From JBARDN01 sp963755705 (GTDB lineage Bacteria > Desulfobacterota > Binatia > Binatales > Binataceae), in the NCBI GenBank assembly GCA_963755705.1, contig CAVWKW010000004.1, positions 248,001-312,000 on the forward strand: DNA of 64,000 bases, read 5' to 3'. The position numbers were made by a program, and so were the translations under genes. Below are positions 25,172 to 32,809 of this stretch, in pieces (position 1 is the first letter of the stretch; every line of letters begins with the position of its first letter). A model generated the notes under the pieces. The model was given only the letters and a program-made list of their open reading frames with translations. It ran no database searches and had not been told where the DNA came from.

Positions 25172-26569
25172 ATGCTGACGTCTATTGTTGCAGCCGTGGT
25201 TATTCTCGGCGTGTTGGTTGTCGTCCACGAGGCCGGCCACTTTGCGATGGCGAAAAAGCTCGGCGTCCGCGTGCTGCGTTTCTCGATCGGATATCCACCT
25301 AAATTATTCTCGATCCGGCGCGGCGAGACCGAATACCAAATCGGCGCGACTCCGCTTGGCGGCTACGTGCGGATGCTCGGCGACGAGGTTGGCGAGGAAC
25401 CCAAGTCCGAGGAGCTGGAAACCTTTATCACCGAAATTGGCCACGACCTCGTCGATACCGCGCGCCTTCACGGCATCGTGATTGCCCGCGGCAGCTTCGA
25501 CCTGCAGGTGCAAAGCGTGGCCCACCAGCTCACCGCCGATCGCGCGCACGCTACAGTCGGCAACATCGCCGCCGCGCAAGCCGTGAGCGAATCGAACGCG
25601 GTCGCGGTCTTGGGCCGCGAGCTAAAACCCGAAGAAGCCGCGCTGGTAAACCGGCTGCGGATGGACCCCACGCTGGAAGCCGCACGCGCCGCCTTGCGCG
25701 ATAATCCTCCCGATTCGGTGATAGCGGCATTCCGCGCTCGCGCCTTTCCGTCTCAGCGGCTCTGGAAGCGCTTCGCCATCGTGCTCGCGGGACCAGCTTC
25801 CAACATCATCTTCGCGCCGATCCTGCTCTGGATTGTTTTCATGTATGGCGTGCCGGTGGTGCAGCCTGTGGTCGGTGATATCAAGCCGGGCCTGCCCGCG
25901 GCCGCCGCCGGCCTTCGCACCGGCGACCGGATCGTCGCAGTTGACGGGCGTACCACGCCGACCTGGGCGGATTTCGCCAACCTGGTCGAAGCCAGCAAGG
26001 GAACTACTCTGCGGCTCGAGGTCGAGCGTCACGGCGCCAACGCCTCGTCGCACACCTTCATCTCGCTCAGCCCCAAGCTTGAAACCGAAAAAAATATCTT
26101 CGGCTCCTCCGCCAAGCGCTGGATTATCGGCGTGATGTCGCGCGGCGACGAAATTATCAAGCGTGAAAATCCCTACGACGCCGCCGTCGACGCGGTCATG
26201 ACCTCGGGCTCGATGACGGTCCAGTTGGTCACCGGAGTCGCCAGTATCATTTCGGGCGCAACCCCGGTGCGCGAGGCGCTGGGCGGCCCGATCATGATCG
26301 CCCAACTCGCCGGACGCGAAGCGCACGAGGGCTTCGCGAGCGTCGCGATGTTCACCGTGATGCTGAGTCTCGAGCTTGGAATCATAAACCTGCTCCCGGT
26401 GCCGCTGCTCGACGGCGGCCATCTCCTGTTTTTCGCTTGCGAGGGAATTCGCGGCAAGCCTCTCGCGCTGCGCCATCGCGAGATGGCTCTGCAAGTTGGT
26501 CTGTTCCTGCTGGTGGTGCTGATGGCGTTTGTGATCTTCAATGACATCGCGCGTATTGTCCAAGGCTGA
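25172..26569 (+). CDS. rseP: RIP metalloprotease RseP/Site-2 protease
   Basis: Inner-membrane zinc protease for regulated intramembrane proteolysis. The zinc motif VVVHEAGHF begins at residue 16 (H19, E20, H23), GGYVRML follows, and the second motif NLLPVPLLDGGHL supplies the third ligand. One PDZ domain (about 215-290, VVGDIKPGLPAAAAGLRTGDRIVAVDG) is clear, against two in E. coli RseP. Between residues about 77 and 192 there is an insertion of roughly 95 residues beyond the normal linker before the second helix (AIVLAGPASN). Total length 465. Its last 29 bases overlap tsaB. Confidence 0.92.
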   Translation: MLTSIVAAVVILGVLVVVHEAGHFAMAKKLGVRVLRFSIGYPPKLFSIRRGETEYQIGATPLGGYVRMLGDEVGEEPKSEELETFITEIGHDLVDTARLHGIVIARGSFDLQVQSVAHQLTADRAHATVGNIAAAQAVSESNAVAVLGRELKPEEAALVNRLRMDPTLEAARAALRDNPPDSVIAAFRARAFPSQRLWKRFAIVLAGPASNIIFAPILLWIVFMYGVPVVQPVVGDIKPGLPAAAAGLRTGDRIVAVDGRTTPTWADFANLVEASKGTTLRLEVERHGANASSHTFISLSPKLETEKNIFGSSAKRWIIGVMSRGDEIIKRENPYDAAVDAVMTSGSMTVQLVTGVASIISGATPVREALGGPIMIAQLAGREAHEGFASVAMFTVMLSLELGIINLLPVPLLDGGHLLFFACEGIRGKPLALRHREMALQVGLFLLVVLMAFVIFNDIARIVQG

Positions 26570-27368
26570 GAGTCTGCTTGAACAGGCCGCCGCGGGCCCC
26601 GCGGTGCTCGGCCTCGATACCGGTGTGTCCCCCGCGAGCCTCGCGCTGGTCATGAACGGACGGATCGCGGGCGCGGTCTCGCGCGCCTCGACCGCGCACG
26701 GCGCCGCTCTGGCCGATGCGGTTGACGAATTGCTCGCGACGGCGGGAATCACGCTCGGGGATTTGGGTGCGGTCGCGGTCGGCATTGGACCGGGCTCGTT
26801 TACCGGGCTCAGGATCGGCGTCAGTTACGCAAAAGGAATCGCATTTGCCGCCCGCTGCGCTATCCTCGGGATCCCGAGTCTCGACGCGGTCGCGCTCGCG
26901 GCGCTCGAAGATCCCGGCGCCCGGAGCGGAATGACGGTGTGCCCGATTCTGGACGCTCGCAAGGGCGAGGTTTACACTGCCCTTTACCGAATCGTGCCTG
27001 ATGGGTTAGAGAAGTTATCTCAGGACTTAGTGATGCCGCTCGCTCGTTTGATATCGAAACTTGCGGAACCTGGCCAGGGCGCAATTTTGGCGGGCGACAC
27101 CAAGGCAAACGATGCGGCTGCCCTTTTGCAAAAGAAGGGCGTCGAAGTGACTGTACAAGGTAGCCGGATTCTCGAAACGCGCGGACGCTATATCGCCGCG
27201 CTGGGTGCTGCGCGCGCCGCGCGCGGAGAATCCGACTGTCTGGACACCTTCGAGCCGCTTTATGTCCGGCCGCCGCAGGCCGAGGCCGCACGCGCAGCCG
27301 ATGCCTCGGAGGCCATAACGGAGGGCGTATGGAGCGCAGAGAGGAAGAACTCATTCGGCAGCATCTGA
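26541..27368 (+). CDS. tsaB: tRNA threonylcarbamoyladenosine synthesis protein TsaB
   Basis: TsaB is the non-catalytic partner of TsaD in making the t6A37 modification of ANN-decoding tRNAs. VLGLDTGVSPASLALV and VAVGIGPGSFTGLRIGVSYAKGIAF are the characteristic segments. The 275 residues are longer than E. coli TsaB (231) because of a 20-residue N-terminal extension and a C-terminal tail. The ATG sits inside the end of rseP. tsaD and rimI are not in the window. Confidence 0.9.
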   Translation: MTSRVLSKAESLLEQAAAGPAVLGLDTGVSPASLALVMNGRIAGAVSRASTAHGAALADAVDELLATAGITLGDLGAVAVGIGPGSFTGLRIGVSYAKGIAFAARCAILGIPSLDAVALAALEDPGARSGMTVCPILDARKGEVYTALYRIVPDGLEKLSQDLVMPLARLISKLAEPGQGAILAGDTKANDAAALLQKKGVEVTVQGSRILETRGRYIAALGAARAARGESDCLDTFEPLYVRPPQAEAARAADASEAITEGVWSAERKNSFGSI

Positions 27369-27565
27369 CCCACGACGATGAGCTGAAGTCGTTGTTCGAG
27401 GAACACGAATCGCTCAAACACCAGCTCCAGGAATATCGCAGCAAACATTATTTAACCAACGCAGAGGAAATCGAGGAAAAGCGCATTCAGAAGCTCAAAC
27501 TGGCTTCCAAAGATCGGATGATGGCGATCCTGGAACGCTATCAGTCCGGACGCCCGCTGAGCTGA
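27329..27565 (+). CDS. YdcH/DUF465-family small protein
   Basis: 78 residues, almost entirely helical coiled coil: HDDELKSLFEEHESLKHQLQEY and a second helix with EKRIQKLKLASKDRMMAILERYQ, the DUF465 pattern. It overlaps the end of tsaB by 40 bases. No function is established for the family. A small adaptor-like role is only a guess. Confidence 0.85.
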   Translation: MERREEELIRQHLTHDDELKSLFEEHESLKHQLQEYRSKHYLTNAEEIEEKRIQKLKLASKDRMMAILERYQSGRPLS

Positions 27566-27629
27566 ACCCTCGGCTGGACATCTCTCCAAGCCGCACGAGT
27601 GCCACGATGCGCGCGAGCACGCCCATAGC

Positions 27630-28148
27630 ATGCCAAGCCACACTATATCCGTCCTGGTTGAAAACGAGTTCGGCGTGCTCGCCCGCGTGGCGGGCCTGTT
27701 TTCCGGCCGCGGCTTCAACATCGAATCTCTGACCGTCGCCGCCGATCCGCTGGATCCCAGCGTCTCGAGGATCGTCCTGGTCGCTGAGGGCGACGACCAG
27801 GTCCTCGAGCAGATCAACAAGCAGCTCAACAAGCTCGTCTCAGTGATCAAGGTCACGGATTTCAAAGGCGTCGACACCGTTGACCGCGAGATGGTGATCG
27901 TCAAGGTCGCCGTCGACGAACGCACCCGATCCGAACTGGACTCGATCGTGCAGGCGTTTCGCGCCCACGTGATCGATATCGGGCCGCATTCGGTGGCCGT
28001 CGAGCTTACCGGAAACACCGAAAAGGTGACGGCGTTTATCGCGCTGGTGCGTCCGCTCGGAATCAAGGAGATCGTGCGCTCGGGCAAAGTCGCGATGGCG
28101 CGCGCGGCGCAGCTCAGCAGCGAAAATCACAAGCATCATCGTGCATAG
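27630..28148 (+). CDS. ilvN: Acetolactate synthase small (regulatory) subunit
   Basis: 172 residues. An ACT domain at the N-terminus (HTISVLVENEFGVLARVAGLFSGRGFNIESL) binds valine and feeds back on the catalytic subunit IlvB; a second ACT-like C-terminal domain follows (REMVIVKVAVDERTRSELDSI). The large subunit gene is not next to it, so the holoenzyme must be assembled from a second locus. ilvC follows after 54 bases, the next step of the pathway. A 13-base tandem duplication spans its stop codon. Confidence 0.95.
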   Translation: MPSHTISVLVENEFGVLARVAGLFSGRGFNIESLTVAADPLDPSVSRIVLVAEGDDQVLEQINKQLNKLVSVIKVTDFKGVDTVDREMVIVKVAVDERTRSELDSIVQAFRAHVIDIGPHSVAVELTGNTEKVTAFIALVRPLGIKEIVRSGKVAMARAAQLSSENHKHHRA

Positions 28149-28165
28149 AATTCGTGCATAGAATT
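28140..28165. repeat. 13-base perfect tandem duplication at the ilvN stop
   Basis: CGTGCATAGAATT occurs twice in direct tandem. The first copy contains the ilvN TAG stop codon. It looks like a recent replication-slippage duplication in the ilvN-ilvC spacer. Confidence 0.9.
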
Positions 28166-28202
28166 CGCCGATAGCACTCAAACTTTTCTGGAGAAAATTC
28201 TG

Positions 28203-29219
28203 ATGAAAGTCTTTTACGACCGCGACGCGGATCTTAACGCGCTGCGCGGCAAGAAAATCGCCGTGATCGGTTTCGGCAGCCAGGGCCATGCGCATGCGCT
28301 CAACCTGCGCGACAGCGGGATGGACGTGCGCGTCGGGCTTAGCGCCAACAGCGCCTCGCGCGACAAGGCGATCAAGCAGGGCCTGCCGGTCTTCGACGCC
28401 GCCGAAGCGACGCGGCAGGCCGACGTGATCATGATACTGGTGCCCGACGAGATGGGCGGCGATATCTACGCAAAGGAGATCGCGCCAGGCCTAAGCCCGG
28501 GCAAGTACCTGGCCTTCGGCCACGGCTTCAACATCCATTTCAAATTCATCCAGCCGCCGCCCGACGTGAACGTCTTCATGATCGCGCCCAAAGGCCCCGG
28601 CCATCTGGTGCGCTCCGAGTACGTGAAGGGACGCGGCGTGCCGTGCCTGCTCGCGATCCAGCAGGATCCCTCGGGCGACACGCGCAAGGTCGGCCTCGCA
28701 TGGGGCAGCGGAATCGGCGGCGGACGCGCCGCGATTATCGAGACCACCTTCAAAGAAGAAACCGAAACCGATCTGTTCGGCGAGCAGGCGGTCCTGTGCG
28801 GCGGCCTGACCGAGCTTATCCGCGCGGGTTGGGAGACGCTGGTCGAAGCGGGCTACGCGCCCGAGATGGCCTACTTCGAATGCCTGCACGAGGTTAAGCT
28901 GATCGTTGATTTGATCTACGAGGGCGGAATCTCGAACATGCGCTACTCGATCAGCAACACCGCCGAGTACGGCGACATGTCGCGCGGCAAACGCGTGATC
29001 GGAGAGGAAGCGCGCGCCGCGATGAAAAAACTGCTCGCCGATATCCAGTCGGGCAAGTTCGCCAACGAATGGATCGCGGAGTACCGCGCCGGCCTGCCGC
29101 ATTTCAAGCAGATGCGCAAAGAGGGCGAGATCCATCCGGTCGAAGACGTCGGCCGCAAGCTCCGCGCCTTCATGCCCTGGCTCGCCAGCGACCGCCTGGT
29201 GGATCGCGCAAAGAACTAG
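28203..29219 (+). CDS. ilvC: Ketol-acid reductoisomerase
   Basis: NADPH and Mg-dependent isomeroreductase of valine/isoleucine synthesis, class I length at 338 residues. KKIAVIGFGSQGHAHALNLRDSG is the Rossmann motif, GHGFNIHF and PKGPGHLVRSEYVKGRGVP the substrate segments, and ETDLFGEQAVLCGG carries the metal-binding Asp/Glu. The C-terminal knotted helical domain contains ISNTAEYGD. GGAGAAAA precedes the ATG. Downstream is a half-copy of the dispersed repeat. Confidence 0.98.
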   Translation: MKVFYDRDADLNALRGKKIAVIGFGSQGHAHALNLRDSGMDVRVGLSANSASRDKAIKQGLPVFDAAEATRQADVIMILVPDEMGGDIYAKEIAPGLSPGKYLAFGHGFNIHFKFIQPPPDVNVFMIAPKGPGHLVRSEYVKGRGVPCLLAIQQDPSGDTRKVGLAWGSGIGGGRAAIIETTFKEETETDLFGEQAVLCGGLTELIRAGWETLVEAGYAPEMAYFECLHEVKLIVDLIYEGGISNMRYSISNTAEYGDMSRGKRVIGEEARAAMKKLLADIQSGKFANEWIAEYRAGLPHFKQMRKEGEIHPVEDVGRKLRAFMPWLASDRLVDRAKN

Positions 29220-29263
29220 CGGCCAAATGCGTGAGTACCGTAGCCGCCGCTGGGGCCCCATCC

Positions 29264-29382
29264 GTCATTTCGAGCCCCAGGCGAGAAATCCCGAGGCGTC
29301 CGTGCACTCATCCGCGAGTCCTGCGGAAGCCAATGGCCGAACACGGGATTCCTCGCGCGGCAGCCACGCGCGGGAATGACAG
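29264..29382. repeat. Dispersed intergenic hairpin element, copy B (half)
   Basis: Only the last two segments of the element are present: one starting GTCATTTCGAGCCCC (29264-29298) and the terminal segment ending GCGCGGGAATGACAG (29345-29382). The order and spacing match the right half of copies A and C. The first half is missing, so this copy is truncated or represents the minimal unit. It fills most of the ilvC-psd gap, which otherwise shows nothing. Confidence 0.8.
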
Positions 29383-29472
29383 ACCTCGAGGGTGGCGGGG
29401 CAATGGCGGAACGCGCATTACGACCTCAGGAAGACCGTCGGCTAATCAGCAGAACCAACCAGCGGCACGTCC

Positions 29473-30186
29473 ATGAGCAGCAACTTCGATAGCTCGCGCC
29501 CGCATCCCGGCGCGATCGCCGCGCGCCTTGGTGCCGCGATCGGAATCGCGGGTGAAGGCGTCGCGATGGCGCTCGCCGGCGCGATCCTCGGGATCATCCT
29601 CGCGCTTTTCGGACTGCATCTGCTCGGCGTGGTCGTGATTCTCGCGGCGGCCGCGGTCGCGATGTTCTTTCGCGACCCCGAGCGCTTTCCCGCGCGTACC
29701 GACGGAGTCGTGATCAGCGGCGCCGACGGCAAGGTCACCGATATCTCCGAGGCCGAGATGCCAGGCGCGCCCGGTGTGAAATTTCGCCGCGTCGCGGTCT
29801 TCATGTCGCCGCTCAATGTCCACGTCAACCGCGCTCCGGTCGGCGGCGAGGTGCTGCGCGTCGAGCATACCGCCGGCGAATTCCGCGCCGCATTCCGCGA
29901 CGACGCGAGCGAGCGCAACGAACGCAACCTGATGGTTTTTGCCGACGCCGCCGGACGCCGCTACGGCATGATGCAGGTGGCCGGGTACCTTGCCAGGCGC
30001 ATCATATGCAGACTCCGGATTCATGATAGAATTGAATCAGGCCAAAGGATCGGCCTGATCATGTTCGGCAGCCGCGTCGATCACTACTTCGCCCCCGAGT
30101 TCAAAGTCTCCGTCGCGATCGGCGACCGGGTCCGCGCAGGCGAATCGATTCTGGCCGAGCTCGAGCCGGAGAAAAAAGCGCAATGA
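29473..30186 (+). CDS. psd: Phosphatidylserine decarboxylase, short PSD-C type
   Basis: Converts phosphatidylserine to phosphatidylethanolamine. The 237-residue proenzyme has two N-terminal membrane helices, then AMFFRDPERFPA, FMSPLNVHVNRAPVGG (conserved His-Asn region) and a GS self-cleavage site in MFGSRVDH near the C-terminus; cleavage generates a pyruvoyl group on Ser. The size and arrangement fit the compact, archaetidylserine-decarboxylase-like group. Its last four bases overlap pssA, making the PS-to-PE module contiguous. Confidence 0.92.
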   Translation: MSSNFDSSRPHPGAIAARLGAAIGIAGEGVAMALAGAILGIILALFGLHLLGVVVILAAAAVAMFFRDPERFPARTDGVVISGADGKVTDISEAEMPGAPGVKFRRVAVFMSPLNVHVNRAPVGGEVLRVEHTAGEFRAAFRDDASERNERNLMVFADAAGRRYGMMQVAGYLARRIICRLRIHDRIESGQRIGLIMFGSRVDHYFAPEFKVSVAIGDRVRAGESILAELEPEKKAQ

Positions 30187-31130
30187 GCACCGACTCGCGC
30201 CGCACGCGGCCGACTCGCACCCGCGAAATCCGCTCCGACGAAGATCGCGAGCACGTCCGGATCATCCGCGGCCGCTTCCTCGAGCAGCGCAGGAAAGTCG
30301 CCGGACCGCTGCGCCGCGGCGTCTTTCTGGTTCCCGCGACAATCACCTCGCTCGGCCTGCTCTCCGGTTTCTATTCCGCCATCTCCGCGATCGGCGGCCA
30401 TTTCGAGCTCGCCGCCGTGATGATCCTGATCGCATTTATTTGCGACGGCCTTGACGGCCGCGTCGCGCGCCTGTCGCGCACTTCGAGCCAGTTCGGCGTC
30501 GAGTACGACAGCCTCTCCGACGTCGTCGCCTTCGGGATGGCGCCCGCGATTCTCGCCTACACTTGGGCGCTGATGCCGATCGGCACGCTCGGAATCGCGG
30601 TCAGCGGACTATTCGTCGTCTGCGCCGCGCTGCGCCTGGCGCGTTTTAACGTCCAGGTCGAAACCGTGGACAAACGCCGCTTCGTCGGCCTGCCCGTGCC
30701 GGGCGCCGCGATCATGATCGCCGGAACCGCGCTTGCCTACAGCTACTTCGAATTCACTTCGCCGCGAGTGTTGTGCCTCGCGATGGTTCCGCTGACGCTC
30801 GCTTTGGGCTGGCTGATGATCTCGCGGGTCCCCTATCCGAGCTTCAAGGGAATCGACTTCAAGCGCCGCGCGCAGGTCGAGTTGCTGATCGTAGTGCTGG
30901 TCGTGATCGCGCTGCTGTTCGCGCTGCCGCAACTGACCGCCTTCGTGCTCGCCACCGCCTTCGTGCTCTCAGGTCCCTACCTGATGATCCGCGGCGAAGA
31001 GCTGTCGGAGAAGGTTCCCGTGATGGGCCCGATGCCCTCCCGCGCCGCCGCAAAATCCTCCGCCCCAACGCCGCCCCCCGCCCTGCGCAAAACCGGCTCC
31101 CTCACCGACCCACCCGCCCCACCGCGGTAA
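30183..31130 (+). CDS. pssA: CDP-diacylglycerol-serine O-phosphatidyltransferase
   Basis: Makes phosphatidylserine from CDP-diacylglycerol and serine in the inner membrane. The CDP-alcohol phosphotransferase motif is intact: CDGLDGRVARLSRTSSQFGVEYDSLSD (from DGLDGRVAR to YDSLSD). Several membrane helices follow, and the Arg-rich N-terminal 55 residues and Pro-rich tail are cytoplasmic. 315 residues is longer than the Bacillus type. It lies directly behind psd, whose substrate it produces. The likely end of the operon is a short hairpin. Confidence 0.94.
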   Translation: MSTDSRRTRPTRTREIRSDEDREHVRIIRGRFLEQRRKVAGPLRRGVFLVPATITSLGLLSGFYSAISAIGGHFELAAVMILIAFICDGLDGRVARLSRTSSQFGVEYDSLSDVVAFGMAPAILAYTWALMPIGTLGIAVSGLFVVCAALRLARFNVQVETVDKRRFVGLPVPGAAIMIAGTALAYSYFEFTSPRVLCLAMVPLTLALGWLMISRVPYPSFKGIDFKRRAQVELLIVVLVVIALLFALPQLTAFVLATAFVLSGPYLMIRGEELSEKVPVMGPMPSRAAAKSSAPTPPPALRKTGSLTDPPAPPR

Positions 31131-31151
31131 GTCGCGAGTCAGATAGCGCTC

Positions 31152-31174
31152 GTTCTCGCCCATTCAGCGAGAAG
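31152..31174. terminator. Short hairpin between convergent pssA and higA
   Basis: TTCTCGC (31153-31159) and GCGAGAA (31167-31173) pair perfectly with a 7-base loop. It is the only structure in the 55-base gap between two convergent genes. There is no T-run, so terminator function is tentative. Confidence 0.35.
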
Positions 31175-31185
31175 CTAAATCGGTT

Positions 31186-31512
31186 TCAGACGGCAGCTTC
31201 CTTCATGGTCGGAATCCGATCGATCCGGCTGCCAAGCTTCCGCTTCGCGTGCCACAGATCGTACTTACGCTGGAGATTGAGCCAGATGTCGGGCCCATTG
31301 CCGCACAGCTTCCCAATCCGGATAGCCATGTCGGGAGTAACCGCGGCCTGACACTTCACGATCCGATATAGGGTCTGACGGGACACTCCAAGCTTCAGCG
31401 CCGCCTCGGCAACGCTCAGCTTCAGAGCCGGTAGGGTATCTTCGGCGATGATCTCGCCCGGATGCGTCGGTTCGCGCTTGATTTCGGCCGGCGCCGGATA
31501 TTCGCGCTTCAT
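31186..31512 (-). CDS. higA: HigA-type antitoxin (XRE helix-turn-helix)
   Basis: 108 residues from MKREYPAP; AGGAG lies about 13 bases upstream, and the longer open frame above it is not needed. HPGEIIAEDTLPALKLSVAEAALKLGVSRQTL (from HPGEII to VSRQTL) is the HigA/VapI helix-turn-helix, followed by MAIRIGKLCGNGPDIWLNLQ. Family members bind the promoter and neutralise HigB. It follows higB after about 62 bases, the inverted gene order (toxin first) typical of higBA. Confidence 0.93.
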   Translation of the reverse strand: MKREYPAPAEIKREPTHPGEIIAEDTLPALKLSVAEAALKLGVSRQTLYRIVKCQAAVTPDMAIRIGKLCGNGPDIWLNLQRKYDLWHAKRKLGSRIDRIPTMKEAAV

Positions 31513-31574
31513 ATACTCTGCTTCTCCTAGATATTTGAAATGAATATCAAGCGGTGTCAGGCTCTTTGAGAGCG

Positions 31575-31868
31575 TCAATGATACTGTTCTAAATCCACTC
31601 GATAAACATCGGGTTTCTCCCATTGAAAGGTGATTCGCCACGGCCCGTTGACCGAGATCGCGTGCCGTTCGTTCCCTTCGGAGTCCTTTCCTCTGAGCCT
31701 GTGGTAGCCCGATCCCGGTTTCGTATTCAGGTCGAGCAGATCGGTCGCGGCATCTAATGTATCGAGTATGCGCCTTACACGCCGCGCCAGTGATGGCGCG
31801 ACTGCGGCGCTTGCGCCAGTCTCGAACAGATCACGGAGCCCCTTGTGGACGAAGCTCCTTATCATCAT
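31575..31868 (-). CDS. higB: HigB-type toxin (RelE superfamily)
   Basis: 97 residues from MMIRSF, a RelE-fold ribosome-dependent mRNA endonuclease in the family. MIRSFVHKGLRDLFETG and DLNTKPGSGYHRLRGKD plus HAISVNGPWRITFQW are the classic HigB segments; the YHRL and WRITF residues supply basic catalytic side chains. Ten residues further upstream are open but would lie within the predicted promoter. The start sits at or next to the predicted transcription start, so the mRNA may be leaderless. Confidence 0.92.
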   Translation of the reverse strand: MMIRSFVHKGLRDLFETGASAAVAPSLARRVRRILDTLDAATDLLDLNTKPGSGYHRLRGKDSEGNERHAISVNGPWRITFQWEKPDVYRVDLEQYH

Positions 31869-31873
31869 CTTTG

Positions 31874-31916
31874 AATGTAATGAAAGGCGCAACAAATGTC
31901 AAGAAAGACGCAACAA
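31874..31916 (-). promoter_or_regulatory. higBA promoter with direct-repeat operators
   Basis: Read on the minus strand, TTGACA (plus 31897-31902) and TACATT (plus 31874-31879) are separated by exactly 17 bases. Two direct repeats, GAAAG(G/A)CGCAACAA on the plus strand at 31882-31895 and 31903-31916, are spaced 21 bases apart (two helical turns) and overlap the -35 and spacer, the position expected for HigA autorepression. The predicted start of transcription falls at about 31867, at the higB ATG. Confidence 0.65.
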
Positions 31917-31942
31917 TCGATTCACAGGAAAGCTGACGCGGT

Positions 31943-32287
31943 CTACAAACGCGCGCCCGGCACGGGCGCAACGTCGTCGCGCGCGGCCGGATCGTAACCG
32001 CAAGCAACACACCTGAATCGTCCGAACATCGCGCCAAGCCCGCTCTTCTCCGCGAAGAATTCGCGATGACATCGCGGGCATCGAGAGGAAAGAAGAAAGT
32101 ATGAGGCAGCTAACAAGATCCCTAGCGGTACGAAGATCAAGAACTGCCGCCCCGGCTGAATCATTTCCGATCTGACGAAATAGGCTATGAGCAGGATCGT
32201 AGCCCACCCGACGATCATCAGCGCCCTGCCCGCTCTCAGAATTCTGGCGGCGGCTTCGCGCGGCACGCTCGCGGCCATATCGTCCAT
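31943..32287 (-). CDS. Two-helix membrane protein with C-terminal zinc ribbon
   Basis: About 114 residues from MDDMAASVP; the open frame extends 20 codons further but GAGG lies 10 bases ahead of this ATG. Two membrane helices (ALMIVGWATILLIAYFV and LIFVPLGILLAASYFLL) are followed by CPRCHREFF and CVACGYDP, a four-Cys zinc ribbon. Function unknown. It is just upstream of higB on the same strand, and belongs to the lower-GC accessory patch. Confidence 0.6.
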   Translation of the reverse strand: MDDMAASVPREAAARILRAGRALMIVGWATILLIAYFVRSEMIQPGRQFLIFVPLGILLAASYFLLSSRCPRCHREFFAEKSGLGAMFGRFRCVACGYDPAARDDVAPVPGARL

Positions 32288-32361
32288 TACATCAAGACCT
32301 CGCCGATAGCGAAGCTCCGTGAATCCTCCGACGCCCCTGTAAACCATTTGTGGACATTTTA

Positions 32362-32382
32362 CAAGGCTGAACTGTTCAGCCT
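32362..32382. promoter_or_regulatory. Perfect palindrome AAGGCTGAA-CTG-TTCAGCCTT
   Basis: Nine-base arms flank a 3-base centre. A further CAGCCTT half-site occurs about 13 bases downstream (near 32390). The site lies upstream of the minus-strand zinc-ribbon membrane protein and of the small plus-strand ORF. It could be a repressor operator or a terminator hairpin; no T-run follows on either strand. Confidence 0.45.
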
Positions 32383-32417
32383 TATCGAGCTCAGCCTTCT
32401 ATGCGATACTTGTCTGC

Positions 32418-32690
32418 ATGAACCAATCCGGAAACTCGTCTAGTTTGATTTCAATCTTCTCCGGGCCGTCGTTCGCGCGGCGAGACGGTCGAGACGAAGA
32501 ATTAGCGAAAACCAAGATGGACCCACGAGTTTGGAAAATAATCCTTGAAGCTGCTGAATATTTTCTTTATGGCGATCTCAATTTCCTTGAACAAACCCAC
32601 TGTTATAACCGCGTTATGGCGGCGTATTACTTTGCTGCTCGACGCTTCAAACGACCACGAGGCCGCGCACGATCCTCCACTTCGCCTTGA
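32418..32690 (+). CDS. Doubtful hypothetical protein
   Basis: A 90-codon frame with no Shine-Dalgarno before the ATG; an internal start at MDPRVWKII is possible. The middle (WKIILEAAEYFLYGDLNFLEQ) looks like an amphipathic helix, the end is Arg/Ser-rich. Codon use is lower in GC than the neighbours, consistent with the surrounding accessory patch. No family recognised, and the frame could be chance. Otherwise this 644-base stretch between 32288 and leuA contains only the palindrome and the leuA leader. Confidence 0.25.
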   Translation: MNQSGNSSSLISIFSGPSFARRDGRDEELAKTKMDPRVWKIILEAAEYFLYGDLNFLEQTHCYNRVMAAYYFAARRFKRPRGRARSSTSP

Positions 32691-32725
32691 CTGAGGTATT
32701 TCGTGGCGCTTAGTATCTCCTCACT

Positions 32726-32809
32726 ATGTTCCGCATCGCGCTGCCCGGACTGCTGCTTAGCCTGGCCCTTACGAGGGCCCTCGCCGGGTGCGTCGCGGAG
32801 CAGGCTTAA
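32726..32809 (+). CDS. Leucine-rich leader peptide upstream of leuA
   Basis: A 27-codon frame, too short for usual ORF calling, with seven Leu codons in its first 19 codons (core LPGLLLSLALTRAL), followed at once by alternative RNA structures and an intrinsic terminator. This is what a leucine attenuator leader should look like (compare the LLLL run of E. coli LeuL). A hydrophobic core followed by LAGC also resembles a minimal lipoprotein signal, so an entericidin-like micro-lipoprotein is the alternative. No strong Shine-Dalgarno is seen (CTCCTC-rich sequence precedes it). Confidence 0.55.
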   Translation: MFRIALPGLLLSLALTRALAGCVAEQA

